A stretch of DNA of 64,000 nucleotides from Cellvibrio sp. KY-YJ-3 (GCF_008806955.1 NZ_CP031727.1:124001-188000), one strand, 5' to 3'. Shown: positions 27,736 through 37,319, counted from the first letter of the stretch. Notes: a model not told the origin generated them from the sequence alone. Made by a program: numbers and translations.

Positions 27736-28496
27736 ATCCATCCTTGAACGACAAAGAACAGCCGCTGGTGCAGCACCTGATTGAACTGCGCACCCGCTTG
27801 CTGCATGTGGTTTATTTTTTACTGGCCGTGTTTGTGTGCCTGTTTCCCTTCGCGACAGATATCTACGGGATTGTCTCTGCCCCTTTGATTGCTGTTTTGC
27901 CCGAAGGCAGCAATATGATCGCGACCGATGTTATCTCGCCCTTTTTAACACCGCTGAAACTCACCTTTTATTTGGCACTGCTATTGGCGGTGCCCTTTAT
28001 TCTGTATCAAGTGTGGGCGTTTATTGCACCGGGGCTGTACCAGCACGAGAAACAATTGGCTGCACCGCTGTTGGTCTCCAGCGTGCTGTTATTTTTTACC
28101 GGTATGGCGTTTGCGTACTTTCTGGTCTTGCCCATGCTGTTCAACTTCACCATGGGTATACAGCTGGAAGGCGTGAGCGCCATGACTGACATCACCAAAT
28201 ATCTGGATTTGGTGCTGCATATGTTTTTTGCGTTTGGTTTCGCCTTTGAGATACCCGTCGCGACTGTGTTGCTTATTCATGCCGGAGTCGTGACGCCAGA
28301 AGGCCTTGCCGAGAAGCGACGCTATATCATTGTCGGCTGTTTTGTCGTGGGAATGTTGCTCACCCCACCGGATGTTTTCTCCCAGGCCATGCTGGCCATC
28401 CCTATGTGGATGCTATTTGAGGCGGGATTATTCTTTGGCCGCCAAATCAAGAAACGCAGTCAGGCACGTGAAGCAGCGGACAATCCGCCAGACTAA
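27732..28496 (+). CDS. tatC: Sec-independent translocase subunit TatC
   Basis: A 254-aa inner membrane protein with six hydrophobic helices. The signature regions are [13 protein letters not shown] at the start and [14 protein letters not shown], then [19 protein letters not shown]. It binds the twin-arginine motif. It closes the hisI-hisE-tatABC block. No clear terminator follows. Confidence 0.96.
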   Translation: MNPSLNDKEQPLVQHLIELRTRLLHVVYFLLAVFVCLFPFATDIYGIVSAPLIAVLPEGSNMIATDVISPFLTPLKLTFYLALLLAVPFILYQVWAFIAPGLYQHEKQLAAPLLVSSVLLFFTGMAFAYFLVLPMLFNFTMGIQLEGVSAMTDITKYLDLVLHMFFAFGFAFEIPVATVLLIHAGVVTPEGLAEKRRYIIVGCFVVGMLLTPPDVFSQAMLAIPMWMLFEAGLFFGRQIKKRSQAREAADNPPD

Positions 28497-28572
28497 ACCC
28501 CATCTCCAATCAGGGCACGCAAAGGCCAAACGCGCGCCCCTGAGTCACTTACAGCTGTAACGCATCAACCAT

Positions 28573-28785
28573 TTACATCACCCGTTGGGCCATGGCTTCG
28601 GCAATAACAGCTTTGTGCTCGGCAAACTTTTTCCACCCCAATTCATGAAAGTAGAAGGCCACGGTGTTGATCGCCGGCTCCACCAGCGCCATAGTGCCGC
28701 CAATCAATACACTGCCGGTGAGGGCGTAGCCAACAGAAAAAGCGACGGTAAAGTGAACGGCAGCGAATGTTGCTGTCTTGGCCAT
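28573..28785 (-). CDS. DUF2061-type small membrane protein
   Basis: A 70-aa protein with two hydrophobic helices (FAAVHFTVAFSVGYALTG and VLIGGTMALVEPAINTVAFY) and the C-terminal FHELGWKKF. This matches the layout of the uncharacterised DUF2061 family. I start at the ATG at 28785 with GAGGA about 8 nt upstream; the longer frame has no such signal. It is convergent with tatC. Function unknown. Confidence 0.7.
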   Translation of the reverse strand: MAKTATFAAVHFTVAFSVGYALTGSVLIGGTMALVEPAINTVAFYFHELGWKKFAEHKAVIAEAMAQRVM

Positions 28786-28925
28786 GGTAGATTCCTCGTA
28801 AGCTAGTAGGCGGGCGCCTGTCTCAATCGCCCATGAAGCTATACTAGGCAAATCATAACCATTAACAAAGAAAATTGATTTTAACTAACCGATAGCAACT
28901 GACTATTTAAAGAGTGCACCGAGGT

Positions 28926-29384
28926 TTACCATTGCTTAAACGGTAACCGCACCAAATTCGAATTGAAGTAGCGTAGGTCTGCAGTTACCTCTTCACCTAC
29001 CCACTCAGGATTAGTAAACGATGTGTTCTCTGAGGGCAACTCTATCTCTGCCACCACCAAGCCCTGATTCTCGCCGAGGAATTCATCGACCTCCCACACA
29101 AAACCCGCATAGGTAATTTTGCGACGATATTTTTCAATCAAGGGTTGCTCGCACATGAGCAGCAACTCGCGTGCATCTGCCAGCGGAATCTCATATTCAA
29201 ACTCCGCCCGGCTCATACCTTGTGTTACACCTTTAATCGTGAGAAATGCCTGCTCGCCAGCGATACGCACCCGCACCGTGCGCGCTTTATCACTAGAGAG
29301 ATATCCCTGGCTGTAAAACACGGCGGGTGCCTCACGCCATGCATCACCCACTACTAAAAACTTGCGTTCAATTTCAATTGCCAT
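28926..29384 (-). CDS. CYTH-domain protein (triphosphatase-like)
   Basis: A 152-aa CYTH domain protein. The N-terminal ExExK signature is EIERKF, followed by basic residues in VRVRIAG and FLTIKG, and acidic partners in FEYEIPLADA and VAEIELP. These line the tunnel that binds triphosphate. Most small bacterial members are inorganic triphosphatases; adenylate cyclase activity is a rarer option. I start at the ATG at 29384: the upstream extension is the read-through of a terminator hairpin and is not protein-like. It may be preceded by its own promoter within 29385-29470. Confidence 0.88.
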   Translation of the reverse strand: MAIEIERKFLVVGDAWREAPAVFYSQGYLSSDKARTVRVRIAGEQAFLTIKGVTQGMSRAEFEYEIPLADARELLLMCEQPLIEKYRRKITYAGFVWEVDEFLGENQGLVVAEIELPSENTSFTNPEWVGEEVTADLRYFNSNLVRLPFKQW

Positions 29385-29473
29385 AGGGTTTGCCTGCAGA
29401 TGTGAAAGGGACACACATACTAACACCGGGCAGTGAGTGGTAAAAAATGAGAGGAATAACGGATAGCGGGAAT

Positions 29474-29503
29474 AAAAAAATGGCGCAGTCTTGCGACTGC
29501 GCC
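29474..29503 (-). terminator. Terminator of the candidate small RNA
   Basis: On the minus strand GGCGCAGTC-GCAA-GACTGCGCC, a 9-bp perfect stem with a GNRA tetraloop, then A and seven T. This is the strongest intrinsic terminator in the locus. It is separate from the receptor gene terminator 200 bp upstream. Confidence 0.88.
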
Positions 29504-29604
29504 GAATCATCAACAGCGACGATATACAACAAAAAAGATGGAGATCAATGTCATTGCCAGAACCCAAAGTCACCAACAGCAATACTCTGGTAAATCATTG
29601 CAAT
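29474..29604 (-). ncRNA. Candidate small RNA of the maltodextrin regulon
   Basis: A transcript of about 130 nt is predicted between a regulon-type promoter (TTGAGC-17-TAGGAT, 29611-29639) and a strong terminator. It carries no convincing gene: two tiny overlapping frames (15 and 14 codons) lack ribosome-binding sites. The promoter has the same two-operator layout and the same 5-nt operator-to-minus-35 distance as the starch genes. It could be a base-pairing RNA tuned to maltodextrin supply, or a terminated leader of the CYTH gene downstream. It rests on pattern only; no homology or expression evidence is available here. Confidence 0.5.
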
Positions 29605-29610
29605 GGAGTC

Positions 29611-29688
29611 ATCCTAGGGGTTATCGCCGCAGCGCTCAATGGACTACATACGTATTCATGCGCCACTGCAGGCTACATACGTATGTAG
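29611..29688 (-). promoter_or_regulatory. Twin CATACGTATG operators plus promoter for the candidate small RNA
   Basis: The distal operator is the perfect 16-bp palindrome CTACATACGTATGTAG (29673-29688). The proximal one reads TGAATACGTATGTA on the minus strand (29645-29658), centres 29 bp apart. After 5 nt comes TTGAGC (29639-29634), a 17-nt spacer and TAGGAT (29616-29611). There is no protein gene start within the expected distance. Confidence 0.65.
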
Positions 29689-29701
29689 TCATTTTTTATG
29701 C

Positions 29702-29729
29702 AAAAAAAACCGCACATTTTCATGTGCGG
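29702..29729 (-). terminator. Terminator of the pullulanase-receptor unit
   Basis: On the minus strand CCGCACAT-GAAA-ATGTGCGG followed by eight T, 25 bp after the TonB receptor stop codon. Confidence 0.9.
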
Positions 29730-29753
29730 CCGATGCGTTTTCACCGTCAGATG

Positions 29754-32747
29754 TTAGAAGGTGTAGTTAGCCCCCATGTAGAAGGTGCGACCAAACCATT
29801 GCAGGGTACGCGTCAACTCTTCGTCAAACATGTAGCTGCGGTTAGGTTCGTTGGTGAGGTTGCTGATGGAGAACACCAGATCCAAACCATTATCAAACTT
29901 ATAAGCCGCTTGATAATCCAGCAGCGTTTCCGGTGCATAGATAATCGGTTGCAGGTTAATGTTGCGTGTCTCGCCCACAAACGAATCCTGGAAGGTGGTG
30001 GATAAACGGGTTTCAAAGCCGCCGTAGCTGTAGAACAGGGTGAAGTTGGCGGATTTCTCTACCAAGCCAGGGAATGGCAAAGTAGCGCCGGTATTTACAC
30101 CCTCTACCGGGTTGGCCACGGAGATCTCCGAGTCGGTCAGCGAGTAACTTGCACTCACCCCCAGCCCTTGCCAGAGGTCAGGCAGGAAGTTGAAGGTTTG
30201 GGTATAAGACACTTCCAGACCGCGAATGAAGCCGCCGTCCAGGTTGTTGATAGAGGTGGAGTAGTCACCGTTTTCCACTTCAACTTCAGTATCCAAACCG
30301 CCAATATTCACTACCCAGGTATCCGGCACATCGAATCCTGCTGCACGGAAATCAAAGTTTTCGTAAGTAATATCCTGAATGAATGATTTGATTTCACGGT
30401 GATACACGGCCACCACAAAGGCACCGTTGGTATCCGGCATGTAGTACTCGTAGGACAAGTCAACCTGATCGGCGATGAAAGGTGTCAGGAATGGCGACGT
30501 ATTACTACCGTAGTTGAACACCGGAGTAGTCTCGTTTTCTACCGTAACCGAACCTTCGGAATCCGGGGCAGCCAAGCGATTGATCGGTGGACGGGAAAGT
30601 ACACGCGCCAATGCCAGACGCAGCTGGTTATCTTCAGCCACGCTGTAATTCAGGTTGAGCGATGGCAGGTTGTGGCTGTATTCGGTGCCGAGTGTTTGGT
30701 AGGCGTAGTCCGTTTCCGAGGTGCCTATCTCGTCAAAAATCTCCACTGCACCAGCATCAACATTACCGTTTACGTTCACCAGGGCAACGCTGGTCTGTTC
30801 CGTGCGTACATGGCGCAAACCTATGTTACCCACCAAGTCGCGATCAAACAGCGTCGTTTCCAAATTGGTCTGCAGATAAATTGCATCCACATTTTCATCG
30901 ATGTCCGAGCGTTGTTTCATCGACCAATCACGACCTTCTGTCCAACGCGCTTTGGGGTCGATAGAACGCGGGGAATAGACCTTGCCATTTTGGCCGAGCA
31001 CTTCTACACCATCGTCCAAAACCAGCCCTTGGCTCACCGCTTCCTGGATAATCTTGTCGCCATCGATTGCGAGGAATGATGGGAAATGGGAGAAGTCACC
31101 TTTCCAATTCACTACATCCGAATTGCCGGTGTTGATTTCCAAGGGGAAATCGCGGTCGTATTGCGCGAGATCACCATAAACAAACACTTGGCGACGGTCG
31201 GTATGATTGCGTTCTGAACGGCGCACACCAGCTTCTACCGACTTGATTAACGGCAGCTCCACTTCGTATTTAACATCCAGGCGAACCGCACTGATTTTGT
31301 CATCATTGATGCGCGGGTAGCGCTCGTAGTTGGTCATGCGCAGAGTACTGACGCCATCAGCACCGTAAGACGCATAATCACGGCTCAAGCTAACGCTGGG
31401 TACATTGATGCCATCGAGCAAGTAGGTCATGGACTGATCCGGGTCGCGCTCAAAAGTCGCGCCGCCGGGAACCGGGTTTTCAATGGGGCGATAGAGGTGC
31501 GCACGCACTACCCCGTCCGCTTGAACGCCAGAGGCATCCGAGTGCGACAGGTCAAGCGCAACAGTCAACGCATCCTGTTGCCATTCAAGGTTCAAACCGC
31601 CGGAGAGCAATTCGTTCGTTTGGGTAACGTCGTTGCTATTGACCTGCAAATTCAAAGAGTCTGGCGCAGCGTCGTCCACCGCGAATTCACCACCAATCAC
31701 CGCCTGGTTTTCCCACAGCACCAGGCTGTTTGTCAGTGCGTTGCGCAGCGGCTGGATACGGAAGCCCCGCGAGTAACTGTCGGACTCAAATTTGGAATAG
31801 AACACATCCGACTGGATCGACAAGTTGTCGGTAGGTTCAAACTGGATTGCCGCCACGTAACCATCGCGAGTCTCTTCACCACCGGTTTGGAATAATTCAA
31901 AACCTTCAGCCATAAACACTTCTGATGGACGATTGGCGGTGGGTACTGCATTGAAATTTTCATCCACAATCGTGGTATCCAATCCCTTTTCATCAACTAA
32001 AGAATAGGGGTTGGCTTCGTAGTTGTACTGTTCAAAACGGGTTGCGGAACGCGGCTGCACCAAACGGGCGTAGCCCAGTGCCACACCGAGTTTGTCATCA
32101 AACAGTTTTTTCTGGAACGAGAGCGACAGACGCTGGCCGTAAGGCTCTGCGCCGTAAATATCGTCAGCCTGATCGTTGTAGCTGCCGCGCACACCCACAA
32201 CAACTTTTTGATCTTCCGTCATTTCCAGGGGATTGGCGGTTTTCAATTCGACCGAACCGGCGACACCACCCTCAATCAGTGATGCCTTGGGCGACATATA
32301 GACTTCTACCGATTGGATCAGCTCTGAGGGGAACTGGCTGAATTCCATGGCGCGGGTACCGTTGGGCGATACCTGCTCGCGGCCATTCAGGGTGGAGAAG
32401 ACAAAACCTTCACCCATACCGCGCACCTGAATGGTACCGGCCTGACCGCCCGAACGAGTCACGGTAATACCGGGTACACGACCAAGGGCATCGGCGATGG
32501 ACACATCGGGCAGACCACCGAGGTCGGCGGCAGAAATCGCCTGCACCACGGTGTCGGCGTTACGTTTGGTTTCAATACTGTTCTGAATGGAGCGGGCATA
32601 ACCCGTCACCATCACTTCTTCAACCAGCGAGGGGTTTTGTGGCCCGGCATCGGCGTCAGTTTCCTGAGCCAGCAACGCGGGAGACAGGGACGCCATTGCC
32701 AATGCAGAAACAACAGCAGCCAGCGGCTTTAAAGTAAATGTTTTCAT
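29754..32747 (-). CDS. TonB-dependent receptor, maltodextrin type (receptor 1)
   Basis: A 997-aa outer membrane receptor. Signal peptide (cleavage near LLAQ), then a TonB-box-like stretch EEVMVTGYARSIQNSIETKR, a plug domain (VSIADALGRVPGITVTR, QVRGM, SPKASLIEGGVAGSVEL), and a 22-strand barrel ending in an aromatic residue (FYMGANYTF). The plug motifs are those of the long receptor family abundant in Xanthomonas, Caulobacter and Cellvibrio for carbohydrates. It should import maltodextrins across the outer membrane with TonB-ExbBD energy. It lies 81 bp downstream of the pullulanase gene, same strand, with a stable hairpin between, so the two are probably one operon. It is paralogous to receptor 2 at 45.2-48.0 kb. 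Confidence 0.93.
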   Translation of the reverse strand: MKTFTLKPLAAVVSALAMASLSPALLAQETDADAGPQNPSLVEEVMVTGYARSIQNSIETKRNADTVVQAISAADLGGLPDVSIADALGRVPGITVTRSGGQAGTIQVRGMGEGFVFSTLNGREQVSPNGTRAMEFSQFPSELIQSVEVYMSPKASLIEGGVAGSVELKTANPLEMTEDQKVVVGVRGSYNDQADDIYGAEPYGQRLSLSFQKKLFDDKLGVALGYARLVQPRSATRFEQYNYEANPYSLVDEKGLDTTIVDENFNAVPTANRPSEVFMAEGFELFQTGGEETRDGYVAAIQFEPTDNLSIQSDVFYSKFESDSYSRGFRIQPLRNALTNSLVLWENQAVIGGEFAVDDAAPDSLNLQVNSNDVTQTNELLSGGLNLEWQQDALTVALDLSHSDASGVQADGVVRAHLYRPIENPVPGGATFERDPDQSMTYLLDGINVPSVSLSRDYASYGADGVSTLRMTNYERYPRINDDKISAVRLDVKYEVELPLIKSVEAGVRRSERNHTDRRQVFVYGDLAQYDRDFPLEINTGNSDVVNWKGDFSHFPSFLAIDGDKIIQEAVSQGLVLDDGVEVLGQNGKVYSPRSIDPKARWTEGRDWSMKQRSDIDENVDAIYLQTNLETTLFDRDLVGNIGLRHVRTEQTSVALVNVNGNVDAGAVEIFDEIGTSETDYAYQTLGTEYSHNLPSLNLNYSVAEDNQLRLALARVLSRPPINRLAAPDSEGSVTVENETTPVFNYGSNTSPFLTPFIADQVDLSYEYYMPDTNGAFVVAVYHREIKSFIQDITYENFDFRAAGFDVPDTWVVNIGGLDTEVEVENGDYSTSINNLDGGFIRGLEVSYTQTFNFLPDLWQGLGVSASYSLTDSEISVANPVEGVNTGATLPFPGLVEKSANFTLFYSYGGFETRLSTTFQDSFVGETRNINLQPIIYAPETLLDYQAAYKFDNGLDLVFSISNLTNEPNRSYMFDEELTRTLQWFGRTFYMGANYTF

Positions 32748-32778
32748 GTGCTTTATCTCAGCTCGTTATCTGTTTTTA

Positions 32779-32818
32779 CTATCGCTTAACACTCCCCCCA
32801 CCAAGGGGGGAGCGATAG
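32779..32818 (-). other. Intercistronic stem-loop between pullulanase and receptor 1
   Basis: CTCCCCCC-ACCAA-GGGGGGAG with an outer CTATCG / CGATAG stem. On the minus strand it is followed by A residues, not T, so it is not an intrinsic terminator. It may stabilise the upstream mRNA or change the ratio of the two products. Confidence 0.6.
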
Positions 32819-32828
32819 CTGGCTCGAT

Positions 32829-35800
32829 TTAGTTGACGGCATCCACGCGAATAGTCAGTGCGTTTGGATTGGTGGTATCGAGCGTGAAGCGATAATCCCC
32901 GGCGGTGGTAATGGACAGGCCTATGTTGTCATTGGAACCCTGAGTTACCTCGCTCGGCTCACCCAGGACAACAGCGGAACCACCAAGGTTGGGGTTGCTC
33001 CAGTTTGCCTCGGCCACTTTAAACTCGTAGGAACCCACGGCCAGGGTGAGGGTTTTGGTGTACAGCCCCTTACTGGCATAGATCATCTGGTTGATGCTGT
33101 TGGCGTCACCCCAACCCGCCGCCGAGACAGTGCCGCGCAGGTAAATCGGTGTTGCAGCAAACAGATCTTCACGGTACACCTTCACTACCGGTGCGTCGGG
33201 GTTGCGCGCATCCACTTCAAAGCGATAGTTGCCCGCTTCAGCAATGTCCAGCATCAGGTTGTCGTTGCTGCCTTGCGCCAGAACAACACCCTCACCCAGC
33301 ATCACTGGTGTTGCGGAGCCGAGGTTTACTGTGCTCCAGTCCGCCGAAGCAACTTTGAACATGTAATCCTGACCCGCCACCATGGGCACACTCAGGGCAT
33401 AAACGCTGTTACCCTCATGAACCAGTTGATTGCCGCTATTGGTATTCTCCCAGCCCGACGCCGTTACAGTGCCGCGCAGATAAATAGCGGTAGCGCCATA
33501 CACATCCGGATTCTCCACCTTCAAGGTTGGTGCGGTGGTACTTGCAGAGGCATCCAGCACGAAGCGATAAGTGCCTGCGGCAGGGATGTTGATACGGATA
33601 TTGTCATTGCTGCCTTGGGTGAGGGTAATGGTGTCACCAATTTCCATCACTTCATTGGAGCCCAGGTTTGGCAAGCTCCAGCCAGCTTCTGCCACTTTGA
33701 AGTTAACTTCGGTACCCGCAACCACCGTTAACAACAAGGAGTAGATACCCTCGCCTTCATAGGTGAAGCGGTTAGCGGCGGTAGTATTCGCCCAGCCAGA
33801 GGCAGAGATATCACCACGCACATACACAGCCGTATCGCCGTAAGGCACAGCCACGCTCGATCCAAGAGTTGCTGTTGCCGACAGCCCCATACCCTGCGCA
33901 CCGGCTTGCGCTTTCACAAACACGGCAGTGGTGTAGGCAGGCACAGTGAATACACCATCTTCACCATCAGCCGCAAAGCTCGCAGTTTTTACTGTGGCAT
34001 CTACTGAATTTTGCTGGGTTTGATGCAAGGCAAAGCCCGCCGCCGTTTTCACTCTGGGTGACTGGGTCATGCCAGTGGCGTTGATCACCACCACAATCGC
34101 ATCTACCGCTGAATCCAGGTCGGCGCGCGGTGTTGATTCCGTACCGGCAACAATGCCTGCACCATCATCAATACTCATCACAATCAAACCAGACACCTGA
34201 GTCTTGCCACCATCGTGGAAACCAACACGATCCATTACCTGCTCGGCCGTTTGCAGGCTGAACAGCGGGCTGCCGCTGGCAATACTCATAAACTCAGTGA
34301 ACACCGAGGAAGCCTGCTCAATATGGCTTGCTTCAGGTTTGGTTTGGGCATTGGCAAACAGACCGGCAACATACTCGTCGGTAATACCATCGCGCAGCTC
34401 TGGTGGCAGACCTACACCCCAGTTGTTGCTTTGTTTGGTGAAGTCCACCTTGTTAAACCAATCGCCAGCGTTGTAGCTGTTGGGCGACATAGACTTGGAG
34501 CGCAGCAACTCGGTACCCATTTGGATGAAAGGCACACCTTGGCTCAATACCGGTACCGACAGAGTCAAGCTGCTCACACGGGTACGGTTGGCAATAGTCA
34601 TATCGGTTGGCACGGCGCCCGGACGATGCATCCAGTCCCACAGGGTTTCGTTGTCGTGTTTCTCTACATAGTTGATAGCTTGTTGTGGGTCAGTGCCATA
34701 GGCACCCACGGTAGAAGCAGTGATTACTGCGCCGGATTTGGTTTTCAGTTTGAAATCTTTCAGGTTGCCCGCCAAACCAGCGCGGATAGCATCCAGATTG
34801 TCGCCCTTCACCAAGGCCATTTGCTGCAGCGGGTTGCGGATACGGTCATTGAAAGTACCCATTTCAGTGTCGTTCAACGCTTCCTGGGTTGCACGCACGG
34901 CAATGCGGTCACCTGAGGTACCACCACCGGGAGTCCAGGCTTCGGCGTAGAAATAGGTATCTGGATCAACGGCTTTGGTAGCTTCATAGGCATCCACCAG
35001 TACTGACTTGGGCATATAACCGGATTGGTCAAAACGGAAGCCATCCACCTTGTAATGCTCAGCCCATTGCGCAACAGAGTCAGCAACAAACTTGCCCATC
35101 ATGCGGTGTTCAGTTGCAGTGTCGGGGCCGGCACCAGTGCCAGTTTCCACAACCGCAGTAGCCGGATTCACACGGTAGTAATAACCAGGAACTACTTTAT
35201 CGAATACAGAGTTAGCGGCTTCAATACCGGAAGACACTGTGTGCGGGTAGACCACATCCATTACCACACGCAGCCCCATTTCGTGCAGCGCCATGTTCAT
35301 CGCACGCATTTCTTTGATACGCGTGAAACCTTCAGGGTCAGTTGCGTAAGTACCTTCTGGTGCGTTGAAATGCTGAGGGTCATAACCCCAGTTAAAGCCA
35401 TCCAAATCAGCGATAGCCGCAATTAAGGTGCGTGCCGCCGAGGTTTGTGGATCGTAGCTTTCCAACACTTGGCGCACAGTAGAGTTATTAGGCACTGAGC
35501 CGTCACACACACTGACTGCATCGCGGTTTGATACCCGCTGGCAAAGCTCAAGGATGTAGCTGTCCAGATTCACCTGGCCTTCAAAATCCTCTTTCATGTT
35601 AGAGCTGTCATTGCTGGGCAGCAGGTGAACATGGGTCAGCCCCGCATCCGCCAGTGAACGCAAGTGTTGTACGGGCAAGGAGTTCTCGGTAAATGCCAGA
35701 TACTTGCCGCGATAGCTCGCTGAGGTGCTGGCATCATCAATACTGAAGTCGCGAACATGCGCTTCGTAAATTGCCATATTTTCCGGCGCCACCACTTCTG

Positions 35801-37319
35801 GAATTGAATGGCCTTCCCAGCCAGCGGGCTTGGTATCAGCATCATCCAGGTTCACAAACTGTGAGTGACGACCATTGGTAGACAGGGAAATAGAATAGGG
35901 GTCAGTCACCTCAAGGCGACGCACAGCCTTCTGCAGGGGGTGATAGGCGGTAACACGATAGCGGTAGAATTTGCGATCCAACTCAGTAGCAGTGCCAGTT
36001 ACACTCCACACACCGGTTTCGGCATTGAAGGTCATAGGCATAGTGGCAGACACACGCAGTGGGTCACCAGAGAACACACGCAACTCAACGTTTTGTGCAG
36101 TTGGCGCCCATACCGATGCCGTTACACCATTGGCGTAGCTAACACCCAAAGTGGCATCTGCAGCATTGTCGGCATAAAGAGCATCCAGTACATGAGGGAC
36201 TTGCACGCGAGTGCCGCGGCCACGCTCAATGGTCACTGTCTGTTCGTTTTCACCTTCCTCGACAGAATCAAAACGACCCACAACCAGCAGCTCATCTTTT
36301 AGCGCTGACTTGATGCTATCGAGGCTGATCTCCGCAGGTAAGTCGTAGGCAATGTAGTCGGACATATGGGGAACTAATGCTTTTTCCTCATCCGTCATCG
36401 CACGCCCTGCACCTAACACGGCAAAACGCTCTCCGCCAACAACAGCACCGGCATCATCGCCAGTCATACCACCCGCAGCAGAGCGGTATAGCTCAACTGA
36501 TTTACCGGCAGCAAACGAGCGGCTCCAAATAATGGTATGCGGGCTAATCCAATGCGCTTCCACATCGCTAATTGCCAACATTGGGCGCTCAAGGCTGCAC
36601 ACATCGTTGATACAAATGGGCACATTACTGACGCGGCTATTGCGCATATTGTCGGTATTAACAATCACCCAAGCCATGCGATCGTAATCGCCGCCATCAC
36701 GCTTAATATTGAGCGACAAGTCAGCAGTTTGATTGGGGGTATTCGGCGTTTTAACAATGAAATTACCGCAAGTACCTGCTTCACTCACGGGAATTACAAA
36801 ATAAGCACCATAGTATGGATCGTGGCGAACGCCCGCTTCGCCTTCATTCTTACTCGCAATCCCCGGGCCGTTTGGCCAGGTAGTTGGAATTGCATAAGTA
36901 GTGTTGCTGCCATCGGTGACTGAATCCGCCCAGCCGTTACCGCAGGACTGCCATAGGTGTAAGTTATATTTGGCAAAAGCTGCATTTTTCTCGTCAGCAG
37001 TGCCTTCAACGTTAACGAAAATAACCGCTTCATTCGGGCCCGCTAATTTTTCAGGAACCGGGAAGTCAGGCACCACGCATTCCGCACCGGAACGAATAGT
37101 TCCCTCAGGGCAAGCGGGTAATTCAAAGGGCGGGCGCGGGTCACCGCATACACCGTTATCGAGCAATACTTGCGGGTCGCGGCACGTCGGCAATTCCGCC
37201 GCGTTATTGTCTGTACCGCTGCCACCACCGCCACACGAGCTAAGTGTGAATACGCCGAGCAAAAGAGCCGCTAGCCCCAATGCTTTCCGCGCGGATTCAT
37301 TTCGCGAATTGAACTTCAT
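32829..37319 (-). CDS. Pullulanase-type GH13 lipoprotein with three C-terminal repeat modules
   Basis: A 1496-aa surface or periplasmic lipoprotein (lipobox LSSC, C29, then a Gly/Ser linker). The domains in order are a CBM41-like starch-binding module (about 98-215), a second N-terminal beta domain (250-330), a CBM48-type domain (390-480), the GH13 barrel (520-1000) and a C-terminal beta domain. Catalytic residues are nucleophile D764 (GFRFDQSG), acid E793 (YAEAWTPGG) and D889 (EKHDNETL). Region I reads DVVYPHT. Residues 1160-1496 are three repeats of about 113 aa (YLRGTV..GW, EFKVA..W), probably extra starch-binding modules. It cleaves alpha-1,6 branches. GGGGGAT precedes the ATG. Two regulon operators lie about 200 bp upstream. 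Confidence 0.93.
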   Translation of the reverse strand: MKFNSRNESARKALGLAALLLGVFTLSSCGGGGSGTDNNAAELPTCRDPQVLLDNGVCGDPRPPFELPACPEGTIRSGAECVVPDFPVPEKLAGPNEAVIFVNVEGTADEKNAAFAKYNLHLWQSCGNGWADSVTDGSNTTYAIPTTWPNGPGIASKNEGEAGVRHDPYYGAYFVIPVSEAGTCGNFIVKTPNTPNQTADLSLNIKRDGGDYDRMAWVIVNTDNMRNSRVSNVPICINDVCSLERPMLAISDVEAHWISPHTIIWSRSFAAGKSVELYRSAAGGMTGDDAGAVVGGERFAVLGAGRAMTDEEKALVPHMSDYIAYDLPAEISLDSIKSALKDELLVVGRFDSVEEGENEQTVTIERGRGTRVQVPHVLDALYADNAADATLGVSYANGVTASVWAPTAQNVELRVFSGDPLRVSATMPMTFNAETGVWSVTGTATELDRKFYRYRVTAYHPLQKAVRRLEVTDPYSISLSTNGRHSQFVNLDDADTKPAGWEGHSIPEVVAPENMAIYEAHVRDFSIDDASTSASYRGKYLAFTENSLPVQHLRSLADAGLTHVHLLPSNDSSNMKEDFEGQVNLDSYILELCQRVSNRDAVSVCDGSVPNNSTVRQVLESYDPQTSAARTLIAAIADLDGFNWGYDPQHFNAPEGTYATDPEGFTRIKEMRAMNMALHEMGLRVVMDVVYPHTVSSGIEAANSVFDKVVPGYYYRVNPATAVVETGTGAGPDTATEHRMMGKFVADSVAQWAEHYKVDGFRFDQSGYMPKSVLVDAYEATKAVDPDTYFYAEAWTPGGGTSGDRIAVRATQEALNDTEMGTFNDRIRNPLQQMALVKGDNLDAIRAGLAGNLKDFKLKTKSGAVITASTVGAYGTDPQQAINYVEKHDNETLWDWMHRPGAVPTDMTIANRTRVSSLTLSVPVLSQGVPFIQMGTELLRSKSMSPNSYNAGDWFNKVDFTKQSNNWGVGLPPELRDGITDEYVAGLFANAQTKPEASHIEQASSVFTEFMSIASGSPLFSLQTAEQVMDRVGFHDGGKTQVSGLIVMSIDDGAGIVAGTESTPRADLDSAVDAIVVVINATGMTQSPRVKTAAGFALHQTQQNSVDATVKTASFAADGEDGVFTVPAYTTAVFVKAQAGAQGMGLSATATLGSSVAVPYGDTAVYVRGDISASGWANTTAANRFTYEGEGIYSLLLTVVAGTEVNFKVAEAGWSLPNLGSNEVMEIGDTITLTQGSNDNIRINIPAAGTYRFVLDASASTTAPTLKVENPDVYGATAIYLRGTVTASGWENTNSGNQLVHEGNSVYALSVPMVAGQDYMFKVASADWSTVNLGSATPVMLGEGVVLAQGSNDNLMLDIAEAGNYRFEVDARNPDAPVVKVYREDLFAATPIYLRGTVSAAGWGDANSINQMIYASKGLYTKTLTLAVGSYEFKVAEANWSNPNLGGSAVVLGEPSEVTQGSNDNIGLSITTAGDYRFTLDTTNPNALTIRVDAVN

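Noticed and set aside
29385-29582. N-terminal extension of the CYTH protein by 66 residues
   Set aside because: It translates the terminator hairpin and its T tract, and CYTH proteins begin with the EIERKF motif, which follows the ATG at 29384 directly.
29504-29604. Two tiny overlapping reading frames (15 and 14 codons, ATGA overlap) in the candidate small RNA
   Set aside because: Neither has a ribosome-binding site, the first begins within about 10 nt of the predicted transcript start, and the residues show no membrane or leader-peptide pattern. Kept as a possibility only.
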